From: Caulochytrium protostelioides
Lineage: Eukaryota > Chytridiomycota > Caulochytriomycetes > Caulochytriales > Caulochytriaceae
Direction of reading: 5' to 3'
Length of the DNA: 36,441 nucleotides
Assembly: GCA_003615045.1 (NCBI GenBank)
Contig: ML014296.1
Location: 1 to 36,441, forward strand
Shown: in pieces, positions 20,301 to 28,467 of the stretch
Layout of the letters: every line of letters starts with the position of its first letter
Position numbering within the stretch: the first letter of the stretch is position 1
The notes under the pieces: generated by a model
The model's database searches: none
What the model was told of the DNA's origin: nothing
Seen by the model: the letters and a program-made list of their open reading frames with translations, nothing else
Program-made: the position numbers and the translations under genes

Positions 20301-20907
20301 GCGCCGCCGCGCCGCCTCGTTCGCGATCCCAGCCGCCATGATGCCCACCTCGCTCGACCGGATGATGCAGTCGTCGCCCGCCTTTGGATCCTTGATGCAG
20401 CAATCGGAGCCTCGGCCACCGCTCTTTGGCACGCTCGGCGGCGGTGGCAACCCGTCTGGCCGCGCGCCGTCGGCGCTGATGCCGATGGACATGGACCGCT
20501 TGTTTGCAATGAGCCAGACCCACGACCCGCAGAACCACTTGATGCCGAGTCTCGCGGCGATGGGCCGGCGGCACTCGGTCCAGCACCCCACGATGGAAGG
20601 CCTGCTGGGCTCCCACCACGGCGCGGGCGCGGGAGCCTCGGGCCACGTGTCGAGCCTGGCCATGCCGACGTCGTCCACGGGTCTGTCGCTCGCATCGCCG
20701 GTGGCGTTCACAATGCCGCTGGGCGCGTCGAATCCGTTCGGGAACTTGATGCCCGCGTCGCGCACTATGAACTCCTCCTCCAACCAACAACAGCAGCAGC
20801 AGCACCACGTGTCACTATACGGTGACGTGAACGGGACGCCGGGAGCAATGCCACCTGTGACGCCCGTCGCGTCGACGGTCATCGCCCTGAATGCCTGGGG
20901 ATTCTGA
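17347..20907 (+). CDS. NDT80/PhoG-family transcription factor
   Basis: The ATG at 17347 opens a 1186-residue protein in one exon; the frame extends 33 bp further only to a TTG. The N-terminal half is low-complexity Ala/Ser/Gly/Pro with some Met-rich stretches. Residues about 570-900 carry an NDT80/PhoG DNA-binding domain: V-D-R-G-F-F-L-Q-E-G-V-W-T-C-Y-R-R-N-Y-F (581-600), then V-Y-E-R-L-Q-F-K-T-A-T-A (760-771), Q-Q-Y-Y-R-L-A-L-D-I-F and I-V-R-G-R-S-P-S-H-Y (890-899). These are the diagnostic blocks of the immunoglobulin-like fold shared by yeast Ndt80, fungal XprG/Vib-1 and animal MYRF. Family members control meiosis, nutrient-starvation responses or development; which one applies here cannot be told. 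The domain carries Ala-rich loops, making it longer than usual. The C-terminus is disordered, with a short Gln/His run before the end. No MYRF-type protease or membrane segment is seen. Confidence 0.88.
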   Translation: MSSFDFLTSGADPLLDGMAMPPFLSQADADTQKCNESPGGAHPLGNAVGLADFNDARLVQQFLMGAPASSPHLSPPIVVPDTATTSAELTSADSGTHDHETAACAGAGADAGIAAAATHGPTPASTAAAAAGGPHGAPPHPADGWSSSSSSSSGAAAPAQLTPPPPLSTRSSASSIMTSPMSLPPHTGHPAQTAGGLMSGSGSGSADSHGSLNAGSAGAAPFSHTPLHMLQMLDASSVQHAAAAVAAAAAATAGGSPTCASSPTLHADLGQDAQGLVADAMAFSGGAEGAGQRGQVSSEMLHRRARARSDPFGGPLFDASAMGLSLGPPGEPSSPPAVSMAMTMNLMGMQPSAYAALRMPTAIEEWLTPTSATMGAGASPFAIMSPTGPAAAGSASVSAASSPHVGLFAAANANASANVNSSTDTFMSSAPGTACASTPLAATPSLMAAPSAHGQAAVKAEAGAPDASAPAVTAAAMSTTGESSYDALNLSLPPKHHARSASGSGMSGAMMGSVWSQRRIPTPIATLPAAWSSPLPTGSDGREGVAFWSDVKLFTHLHAITSSLNDGQPVLVVPFIQSLVDRGFFLQEGVWTCYRRNYFGISSSINLVAPAVSLPGGMSDANVLALAAHVLNGDAPESMDGRFRSVPLQDCYAMDRETGRMRRVSDLVISVSSENTDSPELVPLVQHTAKRDKGPQFTPPNWRLECGARLAAGHHHPFGDNRVTSTMLGPMSSQGSGGGFLDLGNGVVDPLTGRMAEVTVYERLQFKTATAHATSAVSLPYANAPAGMSTHFHENGMPRQQYYRLALDIFLRFEEDVPATPHDPKLGRGVSVAHIVGVPDASSMLAAASVPTTFASGAAAVAASAANTVPLTIDSATLTPYCRLLSGPIIVRGRSPSHYADKTAIARADASFGVRSKPRPHARRPRAMSASHILAPTHGGHGGHVKMALPSYVPPAQAPLPNGASVSNFLLAPKTNPHAFKTTPVRRRAASFAIPAAMMPTSLDRMMQSSPAFGSLMQQSEPRPPLFGTLGGGGNPSGRAPSALMPMDMDRLFAMSQTHDPQNHLMPSLAAMGRRHSVQHPTMEGLLGSHHGAGAGASGHVSSLAMPTSSTGLSLASPVAFTMPLGASNPFGNLMPASRTMNSSSNQQQQQQHHVSLYGDVNGTPGAMPPVTPVASTVIALNAWGF

Positions 20908-21803
20908 TGCTGATGGTTCTAATTTGAGAATCATTTCCGACGAGACGGCTCTTTTTTTTATTATATACGTGAAGCCGATCTCGGTCAATCTCGATCAATC
21001 TCGGTCAATCTCGATTTATTCTTTGTCTAGTAGCGGGATGCAGATTAGGATGCGGTTGTGGATGTGGCCTTGCGTGGCATGGGTGACGCGTGGGTTTGGA
21101 GGGAATATTGGAATGGGGACCGGCGTCCCCCCGTCAAAGGATCGGCGGTCTGGCAGTGGTACGGCCAGGAGAGCCGGGGGGACCCGGAAGGCCGAACCGC
21201 GCTGCGCCACACGGCGTGCTCGGTCCCCTCCGGTCCGGACGCTAAGGGGCACGGGGGGCCGCGGGTACGGCCGTGTGGCGTGTGGCGGCCCGCAGCCTAT
21301 CGGAGTTCACGGGCGGTGTTTGGACGAGGCGCGGGCGGGTCCTAAGGGTGTGTGTGTGCGTGAGTGTGTGCTGGCCTCGCCGCGCCTTGCGCTGATGCGG
21401 CACCGGCCGGCGGCATCGTCTGCATCGGCGAGCGGGAATGACGATGGTGAGAACGCGACGTGGGGGGCCAGTGCCATCGCAATCGAAAAAAGGAGGTTGA
21501 CATCATGGCAAATCCGACAGCGTCAAGTCGGTTCCAGAGCCGCCGTTACCGCATATCGCTTTGTTGCGGGCCCGCCGTCGCTTTAACTCTTCCTACTACC
21601 CAGCCCCCATCGTCATTGCCACGGCGTGGCTAGTATTCGGTCCCCTCCTCCTATCGTGATACCGGGAGTCCTTGACGCCGTCGGTCTTTTGTTAGCTGAC
21701 CGTCTTTGCTCGCCGTCGCCGTCACTGTCGCTGTTGCCGTCGCCGCGAACCGTCTGCTGACGCGACCTCTTCTGAGAGCTTCCCGCCGCTCTGCTCTTCC
21801 GTC
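20908..21803. other. Intergenic between the NDT80-like gene and NOC1
   Basis: The first 120 bp are AT-richer (ctttttttttattatatacgt) and probably hold the 3' end of the NDT80-like transcript. A decamer repeat sits at 20981-21020. The rest should contain the NOC1 promoter; a run of c-g-t-c-g-c-c-g-t-c near 21700-21750 precedes the start. No gene is seen. Confidence 0.5.
20981..21020 (+). repeat. Decamer tandem repeat in the presumed 3' UTR
   Basis: Units tcggtcaatc, tcgatcaatc, tcggtcaatc and tcgatttatt follow head to tail, four copies with an alternating g/a change. Confidence 0.85.
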
Positions 21804-24800
21804 ATGGGCAAGCCCCAGGGACTCGCCGACAAGGCGGTCCAGCTCGCCGACGATGTGCGGAATATGGTCGGCAGTCTGATGGCCGCGTCGCCGAACGCCG
21901 TGCCCAAGGTGCCCTCGACCGAAGCCCTGCAGCGCGCCGAAAAGAAGCTCGCGAGCGCGGCTGACGCCAAGGCTGCTGCGAAGGCCGCCAAGGCCGCCGC
22001 CAAACCTTCGGCGAAGCCGGCCAAGACGGACGCTGCCCCGCCATCATCGAAATCCACGAAGGCCCCGAAGCCGTCGCAACCGAAGGCGAAATCAAGTGTG
22101 CCCCAGACGCTGACTCCGAAGGCCGCCAAGCCTAAAACCGTCTTTACGACGCCCCCGCAGGCGGCCAAGACCAAGGCTGCTGCTACTGCCACTGCTGCTG
22201 CTGCTGCTGCTTCCACGCCGGCGCCTTCTGCCGCCGCGGTGGCTGAGACCGTGGCGGCCGCACCGCACGACAAGAAAAAGAAAAAGTTCAAGAAGCCCAC
22301 GCACATTGTCTTTGACGATGCCGATGCCGGCTCGGCCGCCGGCTCGGACGGCGAGGATGCCGCTACGGCGCCCGCAGCCGCGAGCGCGCTGGCGGACCAG
22401 GGCGACGTGGACACGAGCATGCGCGTGAAGGCGCGCGTCGTGACTCCCGGCGCCGGCCTGCAGCGCGGGTACCTCGTGGAGCCCGGGATGAACCTCGCGA
22501 CACGCGATGCGGAGCTAGGCGGCGCGGTGGCGAAGGTGCCGACGCGAACGCCCGTGACGCTGACGAGCGACGAGATCGTGCAGCTGAAGACGAAGGCGAA
22601 GGGCCTATTTGAGCAGGAGTGTGAGCGCTGGGAGCAGCGTCCGCAGCGCGGTAACGCCGAGCTGACCCGCACGATCCTCAAGTCCGGTACGACCATGGAT
22701 CAGGTTTCGGCGCTGACGCTGATCGTGCAGGAAGCGCCGGTCCACGGCTTCAACTACTTCTCACAGCAGTTCATTCACGGCCTCGCCACGCGCCAGCAGC
22801 GTCGTATCCAGCTGCTCGTCACCGACGCCATCAAGGAACTGCTGGTCGAGCGCTTGCTGCCGGACCGCCCGCTCCTCACCTTCTCCCAGCAGCCGGGGCT
22901 CTACATGGCCGCCAGCGACAACGACCTCATCTGGTGGTTCTATGAGGACTACCTGAAGCACACGTACTTCGATTTCATCCAGCAGCTCGAGCGCTCCCTC
23001 CACGACACGTTCCCGGAGCTCCGCAACAAGGCCCTCGGCTACATCGCGCAGCTGCTTGCGGCCAAGCCCGAGCAGGAAGCCAACCTGCTGGCGCTGCTCG
23101 TGGACAAGCTCGGCGACCGCGACCGCTCGGTGGCGACGCGTGCCGTGTACCACATCTTGCAGCTGCTGCAGCAGCACCAGGCCATGAACCTCGTGGTCAT
23201 CCGCGCGCTCGAACGCATGCTCGGCCGTCTCTGGACCTCGGCTGCCGCCGCCGAGGCCGCCGCGGGCGCCGCCGCGGCCCACCCGGCCACGGCCCACCAC
23301 GACGCCGAGCAGGGCGCCCGCCAGACCCGCTACTACATCATCACGACGCTGAACCAGATCGTTTTGTCGTCGACGCCGGAGGGCGCCGAGGCCGCCAATG
23401 CCCTGATCAACATCTACTTTGCTGTCTTCGAGCACATCGTGCCGCGGCCGACGCTCACGGAGGACGTCGACAGCCAGTGGCAGAACCAGCGCAAGCAACG
23501 CCTCGCCGGCAAGAAGGCGTCCTCGAAGCCGCCGCCGCGCGCGGGGCCCCGTGCCGCCAAGCACGGTCCGCCCGAGCCCACCCAGGCGGAGATCGAGGGC
23601 CGCAATACGCGTATGATCGCCGCGCTCCTCACGGGTATCAACCGCGCGTTCCCGTATGCGCAGCTGCCCATCGAGACGTACGAGAAGCACGTCGACATGC
23701 TGTTCCGCATGACGCACCGCGGCTCCTTCAGCACGCAGGTTCAGGCGCTCTCGCTGCTGTTCCAGCTGCTCTCACACCAGCAACGCGCCGCGCTCGTGCC
23801 GGCGATCGCGGGCGGCACGACCCTCCAGGCCTCCTCGGACGCCGCGGCCGCGGGCGCACCGGCCTCCAAGCCCTCCGCCTCCGTGGCCGAGGTCGCCGCG
23901 ACGATGGCCGCCGCGCAGGAGCGCAACGAGCGCTTCTCGCGCCGCTTCTACACGAGTCTCTACGAGACGCTCCGCGACACGGCGGCGATGCAGTGTAACG
24001 CCACGGCGATGTACCTCAACCTGCTGTTCCGCGCGATCCGCGCCGACGTCGACGTTCACCGCGTGCTCGCGTTCGTCAAGCGTCTCCTGATTGCGGCGAC
24101 GGCGACCGACGTGCCCATGACCGCGGCGATCCTGTTCATGGTCGGCCACCTCGGCAAGCAACACCCCGCCGTCTGGTCGCTGGTGCGTCCCGCGACGGGC
24201 CACCGTGCCAAGGCCGCCGTGGCCGCCGTCATGGCGACCACGCCCGCCGCCGTGAAGGCCGCGCCCGTCAAGTCGGAGGACGACGATGACGAGGAGAAGT
24301 ACGTGGATGCCGATAAGGTCCGTGATACCCCGTCGTCGACGACGGCCCAGGCCGGTGCCAAGGATCTCCAGGCTGGTGCGGACGATGTCGTCCAGTATGA
24401 TTACGAGAAGCGCGACCCGCGTTTCGCGCACGGCGAGACAGCGCGCCTGTTTGAGCTCATCTGCTTGCAGAAGCACTTCCACCCGACGATCCGGCTGTAT
24501 GCGGCGCAGCTGATGGGCGGCGAGGCGATCGAGCCGCCGAAGGGCGCGGTCAACTACGACCCGCTTCAGAACCACACACTGATCCGCTTCCTCGACCGCT
24601 TCGTCATCAAGAACCCCAAGAAGCTGACGACGCTGACGCGCGGCGCGAGCTACATGCAGCCGATGGTCGGCAGCGCCGTGGGCGACTCGCGCATTGCGGG
24701 CAGCGCACAGCGTAAGCGTTCGGCCTTCCTCGAGGGCGCCGACGGCGAAGGCCAGGGCATCACGATGCTGGACGACATGCCGCTGCTCTCGGGCCGCGGC

Positions 24801-25826
24801 CGCATGTCCGCCGCGCGTCTGCAGTCGCTGCAGCCGGACGAGCAGTTCTTTGCGGCCCGTTTCCAGGCCAACTCGGGCATCTCGACCTTCCGCAACAACG
24901 CGCGCGCGGGCACGCTCGACATCGATATGGAGGCCACGAAATCCATGACCGAACAGGAGATCTGGGACGCGGTGCGCACCCAGGGCCGCTACCCAGACGA
25001 AGATGTCGACCCCGAGCTGGAGGACGAGGATGCGCTCGCGGCCTTTGCCAACGCCATGGACGCTTCGCTCGATGTGGACGGCGACGCCGAGTCCAAGGAG
25101 CCCACCGCGACCACGGCCTCAGGCGCCACTGCCAGCGACAGCGACGTCGATGACGAGGACCATGACGACGTGCCGATCCAGGATATGAACGCGCTGCTCA
25201 GCGACGACGAGGACGACAGCAGCACCAAGAAGCAAGCGGCCCCGGCGTCGTTCGGCGCTCTGAGCGACGACAACGACGACGAAGATGTCGATGACGAGGA
25301 CGATGAGGACGACGAAGCGGACGGCGTGGACGTCAACGACGAGATGGACGACGAAGAGGCCATGATGGCCGCGCTTGCCGACTCGGACGATGAGGACGCC
25401 GCGGCGTTGGCCGTCGTGCCGCCCGTCGAGTCCGCCGCCCGCGTCAGCCGCCGCCTCAAGGACGTCGCCAAGCGCGCCGCCTCGCTTGGCTACAAGGGCG
25501 ACTACTTTGCCCAAGCCACGGCCGCACTCGCACTGAAGGGCAAGAAGAAGCGCGAGGCCGCGGCTGCGGCCGATGCCGACGGCATGGACGCCGCCGCCGA
25601 CCTGGAAGATGACCCCACGCTGGGCGGCGTGTTCGCGCCGGCGTCAGAATTCGCCGAGATCATCGAGACGAGCACGAAGCGCCTCCAGGAGCGCGGCTTG
25701 GACCAGGCCGACGAGGGCGACATGAGCGATGCCGAGGAAGGCGCCGGCCTGACCGTGCCAGCGATCGGCAAGCGCGGTAACAAGCGCCCCGTCGCCGCCA
25801 AGCCCGCCAAGCGCTCGCGCAAGTAG
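21804..25826 (+). CDS. NOC1: Noc1/Mak21/CEBPZ-type ribosome biogenesis protein
   Basis: A 1340-residue protein encoded in one exon from the ATG at 21804. The N-terminus is Lys/Ala-rich and basic. A helical repeat region follows (FIHGLATRQQRRIQLLV; W-W-F-Y-E-D-Y-L-K). The CBF/Mak21 domain spans about residues 715-945, with Y-L-N-L-L-F-R-A-I-R-A-D, then YEKRDPRFAHGETARLFELI, C-L-Q-K-H-F-H-P-T-I-R-L-Y-A and H-T-L-I-R-F-L-D-R-F-V-I-K-N-P-K-K. These blocks are hallmarks of Noc1/Mak21. Residues about 1065-1200 are a long Asp/Glu-rich tract, and the C-terminus is a basic nuclear-type tail ending K-R-S-R-K. Yeast Noc1 (with Noc2) acts in the nucleolus in early 60S subunit assembly, and the human homologue is CEBPZ. 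The length is somewhat above the roughly 1000-1050 residues usual for the family. The next gene converges with only about 40 bp between stops. Confidence 0.93.
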   Translation: MGKPQGLADKAVQLADDVRNMVGSLMAASPNAVPKVPSTEALQRAEKKLASAADAKAAAKAAKAAAKPSAKPAKTDAAPPSSKSTKAPKPSQPKAKSSVPQTLTPKAAKPKTVFTTPPQAAKTKAAATATAAAAAASTPAPSAAAVAETVAAAPHDKKKKKFKKPTHIVFDDADAGSAAGSDGEDAATAPAAASALADQGDVDTSMRVKARVVTPGAGLQRGYLVEPGMNLATRDAELGGAVAKVPTRTPVTLTSDEIVQLKTKAKGLFEQECERWEQRPQRGNAELTRTILKSGTTMDQVSALTLIVQEAPVHGFNYFSQQFIHGLATRQQRRIQLLVTDAIKELLVERLLPDRPLLTFSQQPGLYMAASDNDLIWWFYEDYLKHTYFDFIQQLERSLHDTFPELRNKALGYIAQLLAAKPEQEANLLALLVDKLGDRDRSVATRAVYHILQLLQQHQAMNLVVIRALERMLGRLWTSAAAAEAAAGAAAAHPATAHHDAEQGARQTRYYIITTLNQIVLSSTPEGAEAANALINIYFAVFEHIVPRPTLTEDVDSQWQNQRKQRLAGKKASSKPPPRAGPRAAKHGPPEPTQAEIEGRNTRMIAALLTGINRAFPYAQLPIETYEKHVDMLFRMTHRGSFSTQVQALSLLFQLLSHQQRAALVPAIAGGTTLQASSDAAAAGAPASKPSASVAEVAATMAAAQERNERFSRRFYTSLYETLRDTAAMQCNATAMYLNLLFRAIRADVDVHRVLAFVKRLLIAATATDVPMTAAILFMVGHLGKQHPAVWSLVRPATGHRAKAAVAAVMATTPAAVKAAPVKSEDDDDEEKYVDADKVRDTPSSTTAQAGAKDLQAGADDVVQYDYEKRDPRFAHGETARLFELICLQKHFHPTIRLYAAQLMGGEAIEPPKGAVNYDPLQNHTLIRFLDRFVIKNPKKLTTLTRGASYMQPMVGSAVGDSRIAGSAQRKRSAFLEGADGEGQGITMLDDMPLLSGRGRMSAARLQSLQPDEQFFAARFQANSGISTFRNNARAGTLDIDMEATKSMTEQEIWDAVRTQGRYPDEDVDPELEDEDALAAFANAMDASLDVDGDAESKEPTATTASGATASDSDVDDEDHDDVPIQDMNALLSDDEDDSSTKKQAAPASFGALSDDNDDEDVDDEDDEDDEADGVDVNDEMDDEEAMMAALADSDDEDAAALAVVPPVESAARVSRRLKDVAKRAASLGYKGDYFAQATAALALKGKKKREAAAAADADGMDAAADLEDDPTLGGVFAPASEFAEIIETSTKRLQERGLDQADEGDMSDAEEGAGLTVPAIGKRGNKRPVAAKPAKRSRK

Positions 25827-25866
25827 TTCAGCATTCGATCTTTTTTATATTAATTCAGCAAGACGG

Positions 25867-28467
25867 CTAGACAAAGTCGGGACAGGACTGTCGCTGCCGC
25901 TCGCGCCACGCTTTGGTGCGCGGCAGACGGAGCACGCGCGCCCAGGCGTTGGGGATCGCGATGGGCGGCGTGATGGGCGGCGTCGGCAAGGACCACTCGA
26001 ACTTGAGCCCGCCGACGCGGGAGCCGAGGTCTTTGCCGAGGCGGCTCGTCCGCGCCACAGAGCGCTGGCGGGCCTGTGCCGCGGCGGCGGCCTCGAGCGC
26101 GCGGCGGCCGTCCGCGGGCATCACGGGCCGTCCCGCCACGGCCGTGCTGAGAGACAGGCGGTAGTCGCGCGCCGCGTGCGCGACGTTGCGCAGGTGCAGG
26201 GGCGCCAGATCGACCCGCGGGCCGTAGTCGGGCGGCGGCGGCGCGGCGCCGAGATGGTTCCGCACGAGCGACGCCTCGGATGGCGCTCCCTTGGCGTGGG
26301 ACCGGGATCGCGGCCCCGCGGGGTGCGGGCGCGCAGCCTTGTTGCCATGGTGGCGGCTGGCGGGCGGCGGCGGCGGCGGACCGGCCGGGATGTTGTGCAC
26401 GGCCTCGAGCATGGCGCTGACCTGCGCGCTGTGCCAGTGGGAGCTCGTGCGCGGCGGCGGGCGCTTCAGCTCGCGGTGCAGCGACATGCCTTCGCCGACG
26501 AGTTCGATCTGCAGCGCGGCCGGCGATGAGGCGCAGCGTGCGTCGGGAGCTTCATGGGGGTATCGGAAGTCGGCCTCGTCGTCGTCCGCGGGCGCGGCGG
26601 GGGCGGCGGGCATCGGCGGCGGGGGCGGCGGCATCGGCATCGGCGTCCGCAGCGGCGCGACGGCGGGGGGCGAGCGAGGACGCGGGTGCCGCGCGCGGTG
26701 CGCGTTCAACTCACGGTGCACGGCTTCGCCGCCGTAGACCGGACTCGGCTCGCGGTCCAGCGCGATGCCCGAGTCATGGTGGACCATTCGCGGCTTCGCC
26801 GCAGCGGCTTCGCGAGTCACGTGCGTCGTGACGATCGAGACGACGGCCTCACCGGCGGGGTCGACGGCGGCGGGAAGCCTGTGGTGGGCGCGGCGGCGGC
26901 GGCGCGGGCGGACTGCGGGACGGCCCGCGTCGTTGCCGTGGTCGTCGTCGTCGACGGCGATGACGACGACAGGTTGAGGCGGCGGCGGCGGGAGCGGCCG
27001 CGAGCGCGGTGGTGGCGGCCGCAGGCGGCGCGCGGGCCGGAGGGCGCGCGAATCGCTCGCCGTCTGGCCGGCTGCCGGTGGGGGTGCCTGTCCGTCGCCG
27101 GCCGACGGGCTCGCCGTGAGCGGCACCGCATGCGGTTCCGCCGCCGGCGACGTCGGCGGGGGCGGCGCGGTATCAGCGTCGGCGTCGCAGCGCGGCTTCG
27201 CACGGATCGAATGGATCAGGTGCTGCGTGTAGTCAGAGAGCACGTGTGGTGGAACGACGCTGCGTTCGGGTTCAGTATACTTGGCAATGAGCCGGCGTTT
27301 CATGACGGACGACGGCGACGACGCGCAGGACGCCGTCGGCGCGTGGGGCCCCGCGTCGGCCGGCGCCGGCGACGGCAAGAGCAACAGCGAGGTCCCGCCT
27401 TGCGCGGCGGGATCGCGCGGGGAAGTCGCTTCGACGGCCGCGAGACTAATGGTGCTGGCGGCCACGACCCCGGGGTTTATTGATGCGTGCGACGATATCG
27501 GCGATGCGGCGGCCGGCCTTGCGACATCGCGCCATGCCGCTTGGGATGCATGGCGCTCCGCGGTGCTCGATGGGGGCCGACCAGACGACGAGATGGACGC
27601 CCTAGATGCGGAGGCCGAGGCGGAGGCCACCTCTGACGCATCCATCCCCACCGGCGCTGGCACCGGCGACGTCGTCGTGGTCGTCGTGGTCGTCGTCGTG
27701 GTCGTCGTGGTGATGAGCGACTGCCACCACAGGATCTGCGGCGGACACGTGGCGGCCTCGGGCGCGAGCGACGTCGAGCGATGCGGCGGCGGCGGGAGGG
27801 ACGCTTCGGTGGCATCGGAGGCCACCGAGACGACGGATCCCTCGGAGGTATCGGCCGATCGATGGGTCGTGTCCGCCTCCAGCACGGGCTCATCGGGCGG
27901 CGCGACCGGAGAGCTGTCGGGCGAGTCGATGGCTGCGTCATCCGACACCCCGTTCACCGAGCCATCCAGCACCTCATCGGCTTCGGTATCGAGGCTGTCC
28001 GCCACACCGGCATTGTTGCCGTCCAGCCTGTTAGGGAGCGTCCCCTCCGCTCCGGTCTCAGCAGCGACCCCGGCCACCCCACAATACGCCCGTCGGAGGG
28101 CCGGGCTGGCGGCCTCCGAGTCCGGCGCACCCTGCGAGTCGGCAAACGAAAGCAGCTCAATGAGGTTGGTCGAGTATTCATGCGCGATGGTCTCCGCAAC
28201 GGTCGCATTCCCGTCGTCATCGCCGTGAGCGTCATTGTGATCGTCATGGCTGCCGACGCCGTCGCCACCACCACCACCACGCGATGGCCATCCTGACCAC
28301 GATCTCGAAGAGGAGCTCGACGAGCGTCTCGACGGCGGTCTCGACGACGGTCGGGACGACGGCTGGGACCAGTCGCCAGATCGCCCTGACGACGAGGCCT
28401 CGAGCTGGGTCTCGTGCGTGATCCGCGGCGCTAGCGTCGCCGCCGAGACATCTCGGGTGCGGCGCAT
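25867..28467 (-). CDS. Large disordered protein of unknown function
   Basis: The open frame runs from an in-frame ATG at 28467 (866 residues); upstream of it the frame continues only to a GTG at 28611. I do not recognise a domain. Most of the protein is predicted by composition to be disordered: Ser/Arg runs near the start, an Asp/His-rich acidic stretch, a run of about fourteen Thr (encoded near 27675-27713) and long Pro/Arg stretches. More ordered-looking pieces are VVPPHVLSDYTQHLIHSIRA in the middle, AALQIELVGEGMSLHREL, RVDLAPLHLRNVAHAARDYR, and a C-terminal S-L-P-T-P-P-I-T-P-P-I-A-I-P-N-A-W-A-R-V followed by a basic tail. The frame is open for 2.6 kb without a stop, while the plus-strand frames opposite it are shorter and lower in quality. 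The stop faces the NOC1 stop at close range. A role cannot be assigned; an intron inside cannot be excluded. Confidence 0.68.
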   Translation of the reverse strand: MRRTRDVSAATLAPRITHETQLEASSSGRSGDWSQPSSRPSSRPPSRRSSSSSSRSWSGWPSRGGGGGDGVGSHDDHNDAHGDDDGNATVAETIAHEYSTNLIELLSFADSQGAPDSEAASPALRRAYCGVAGVAAETGAEGTLPNRLDGNNAGVADSLDTEADEVLDGSVNGVSDDAAIDSPDSSPVAPPDEPVLEADTTHRSADTSEGSVVSVASDATEASLPPPPHRSTSLAPEAATCPPQILWWQSLITTTTTTTTTTTTTTSPVPAPVGMDASEVASASASASRASISSSGRPPSSTAERHASQAAWRDVARPAAASPISSHASINPGVVAASTISLAAVEATSPRDPAAQGGTSLLLLPSPAPADAGPHAPTASCASSPSSVMKRRLIAKYTEPERSVVPPHVLSDYTQHLIHSIRAKPRCDADADTAPPPPTSPAAEPHAVPLTASPSAGDGQAPPPAAGQTASDSRALRPARRLRPPPPRSRPLPPPPPQPVVVIAVDDDDHGNDAGRPAVRPRRRRRAHHRLPAAVDPAGEAVVSIVTTHVTREAAAAKPRMVHHDSGIALDREPSPVYGGEAVHRELNAHRARHPRPRSPPAVAPLRTPMPMPPPPPPMPAAPAAPADDDEADFRYPHEAPDARCASSPAALQIELVGEGMSLHRELKRPPPRTSSHWHSAQVSAMLEAVHNIPAGPPPPPPASRHHGNKAARPHPAGPRSRSHAKGAPSEASLVRNHLGAAPPPPDYGPRVDLAPLHLRNVAHAARDYRLSLSTAVAGRPVMPADGRRALEAAAAAQARQRSVARTSRLGKDLGSRVGGLKFEWSLPTPPITPPIAIPNAWARVLRLPRTKAWRERQRQSCPDFV

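Noticed and set aside
17347-20907. First impression that this gene is a CSL (Su(H)/CBF1-like) factor
   Set aside because: The diagnostic blocks (D-R-G-F-F with W-T-C-Y-R-R-N-Y-F, Q-F-K-T-A-T-A, V-R-G-R-S-P-S-H-Y) are those of NDT80/PhoG, and no CSL Rel-homology signature was seen.
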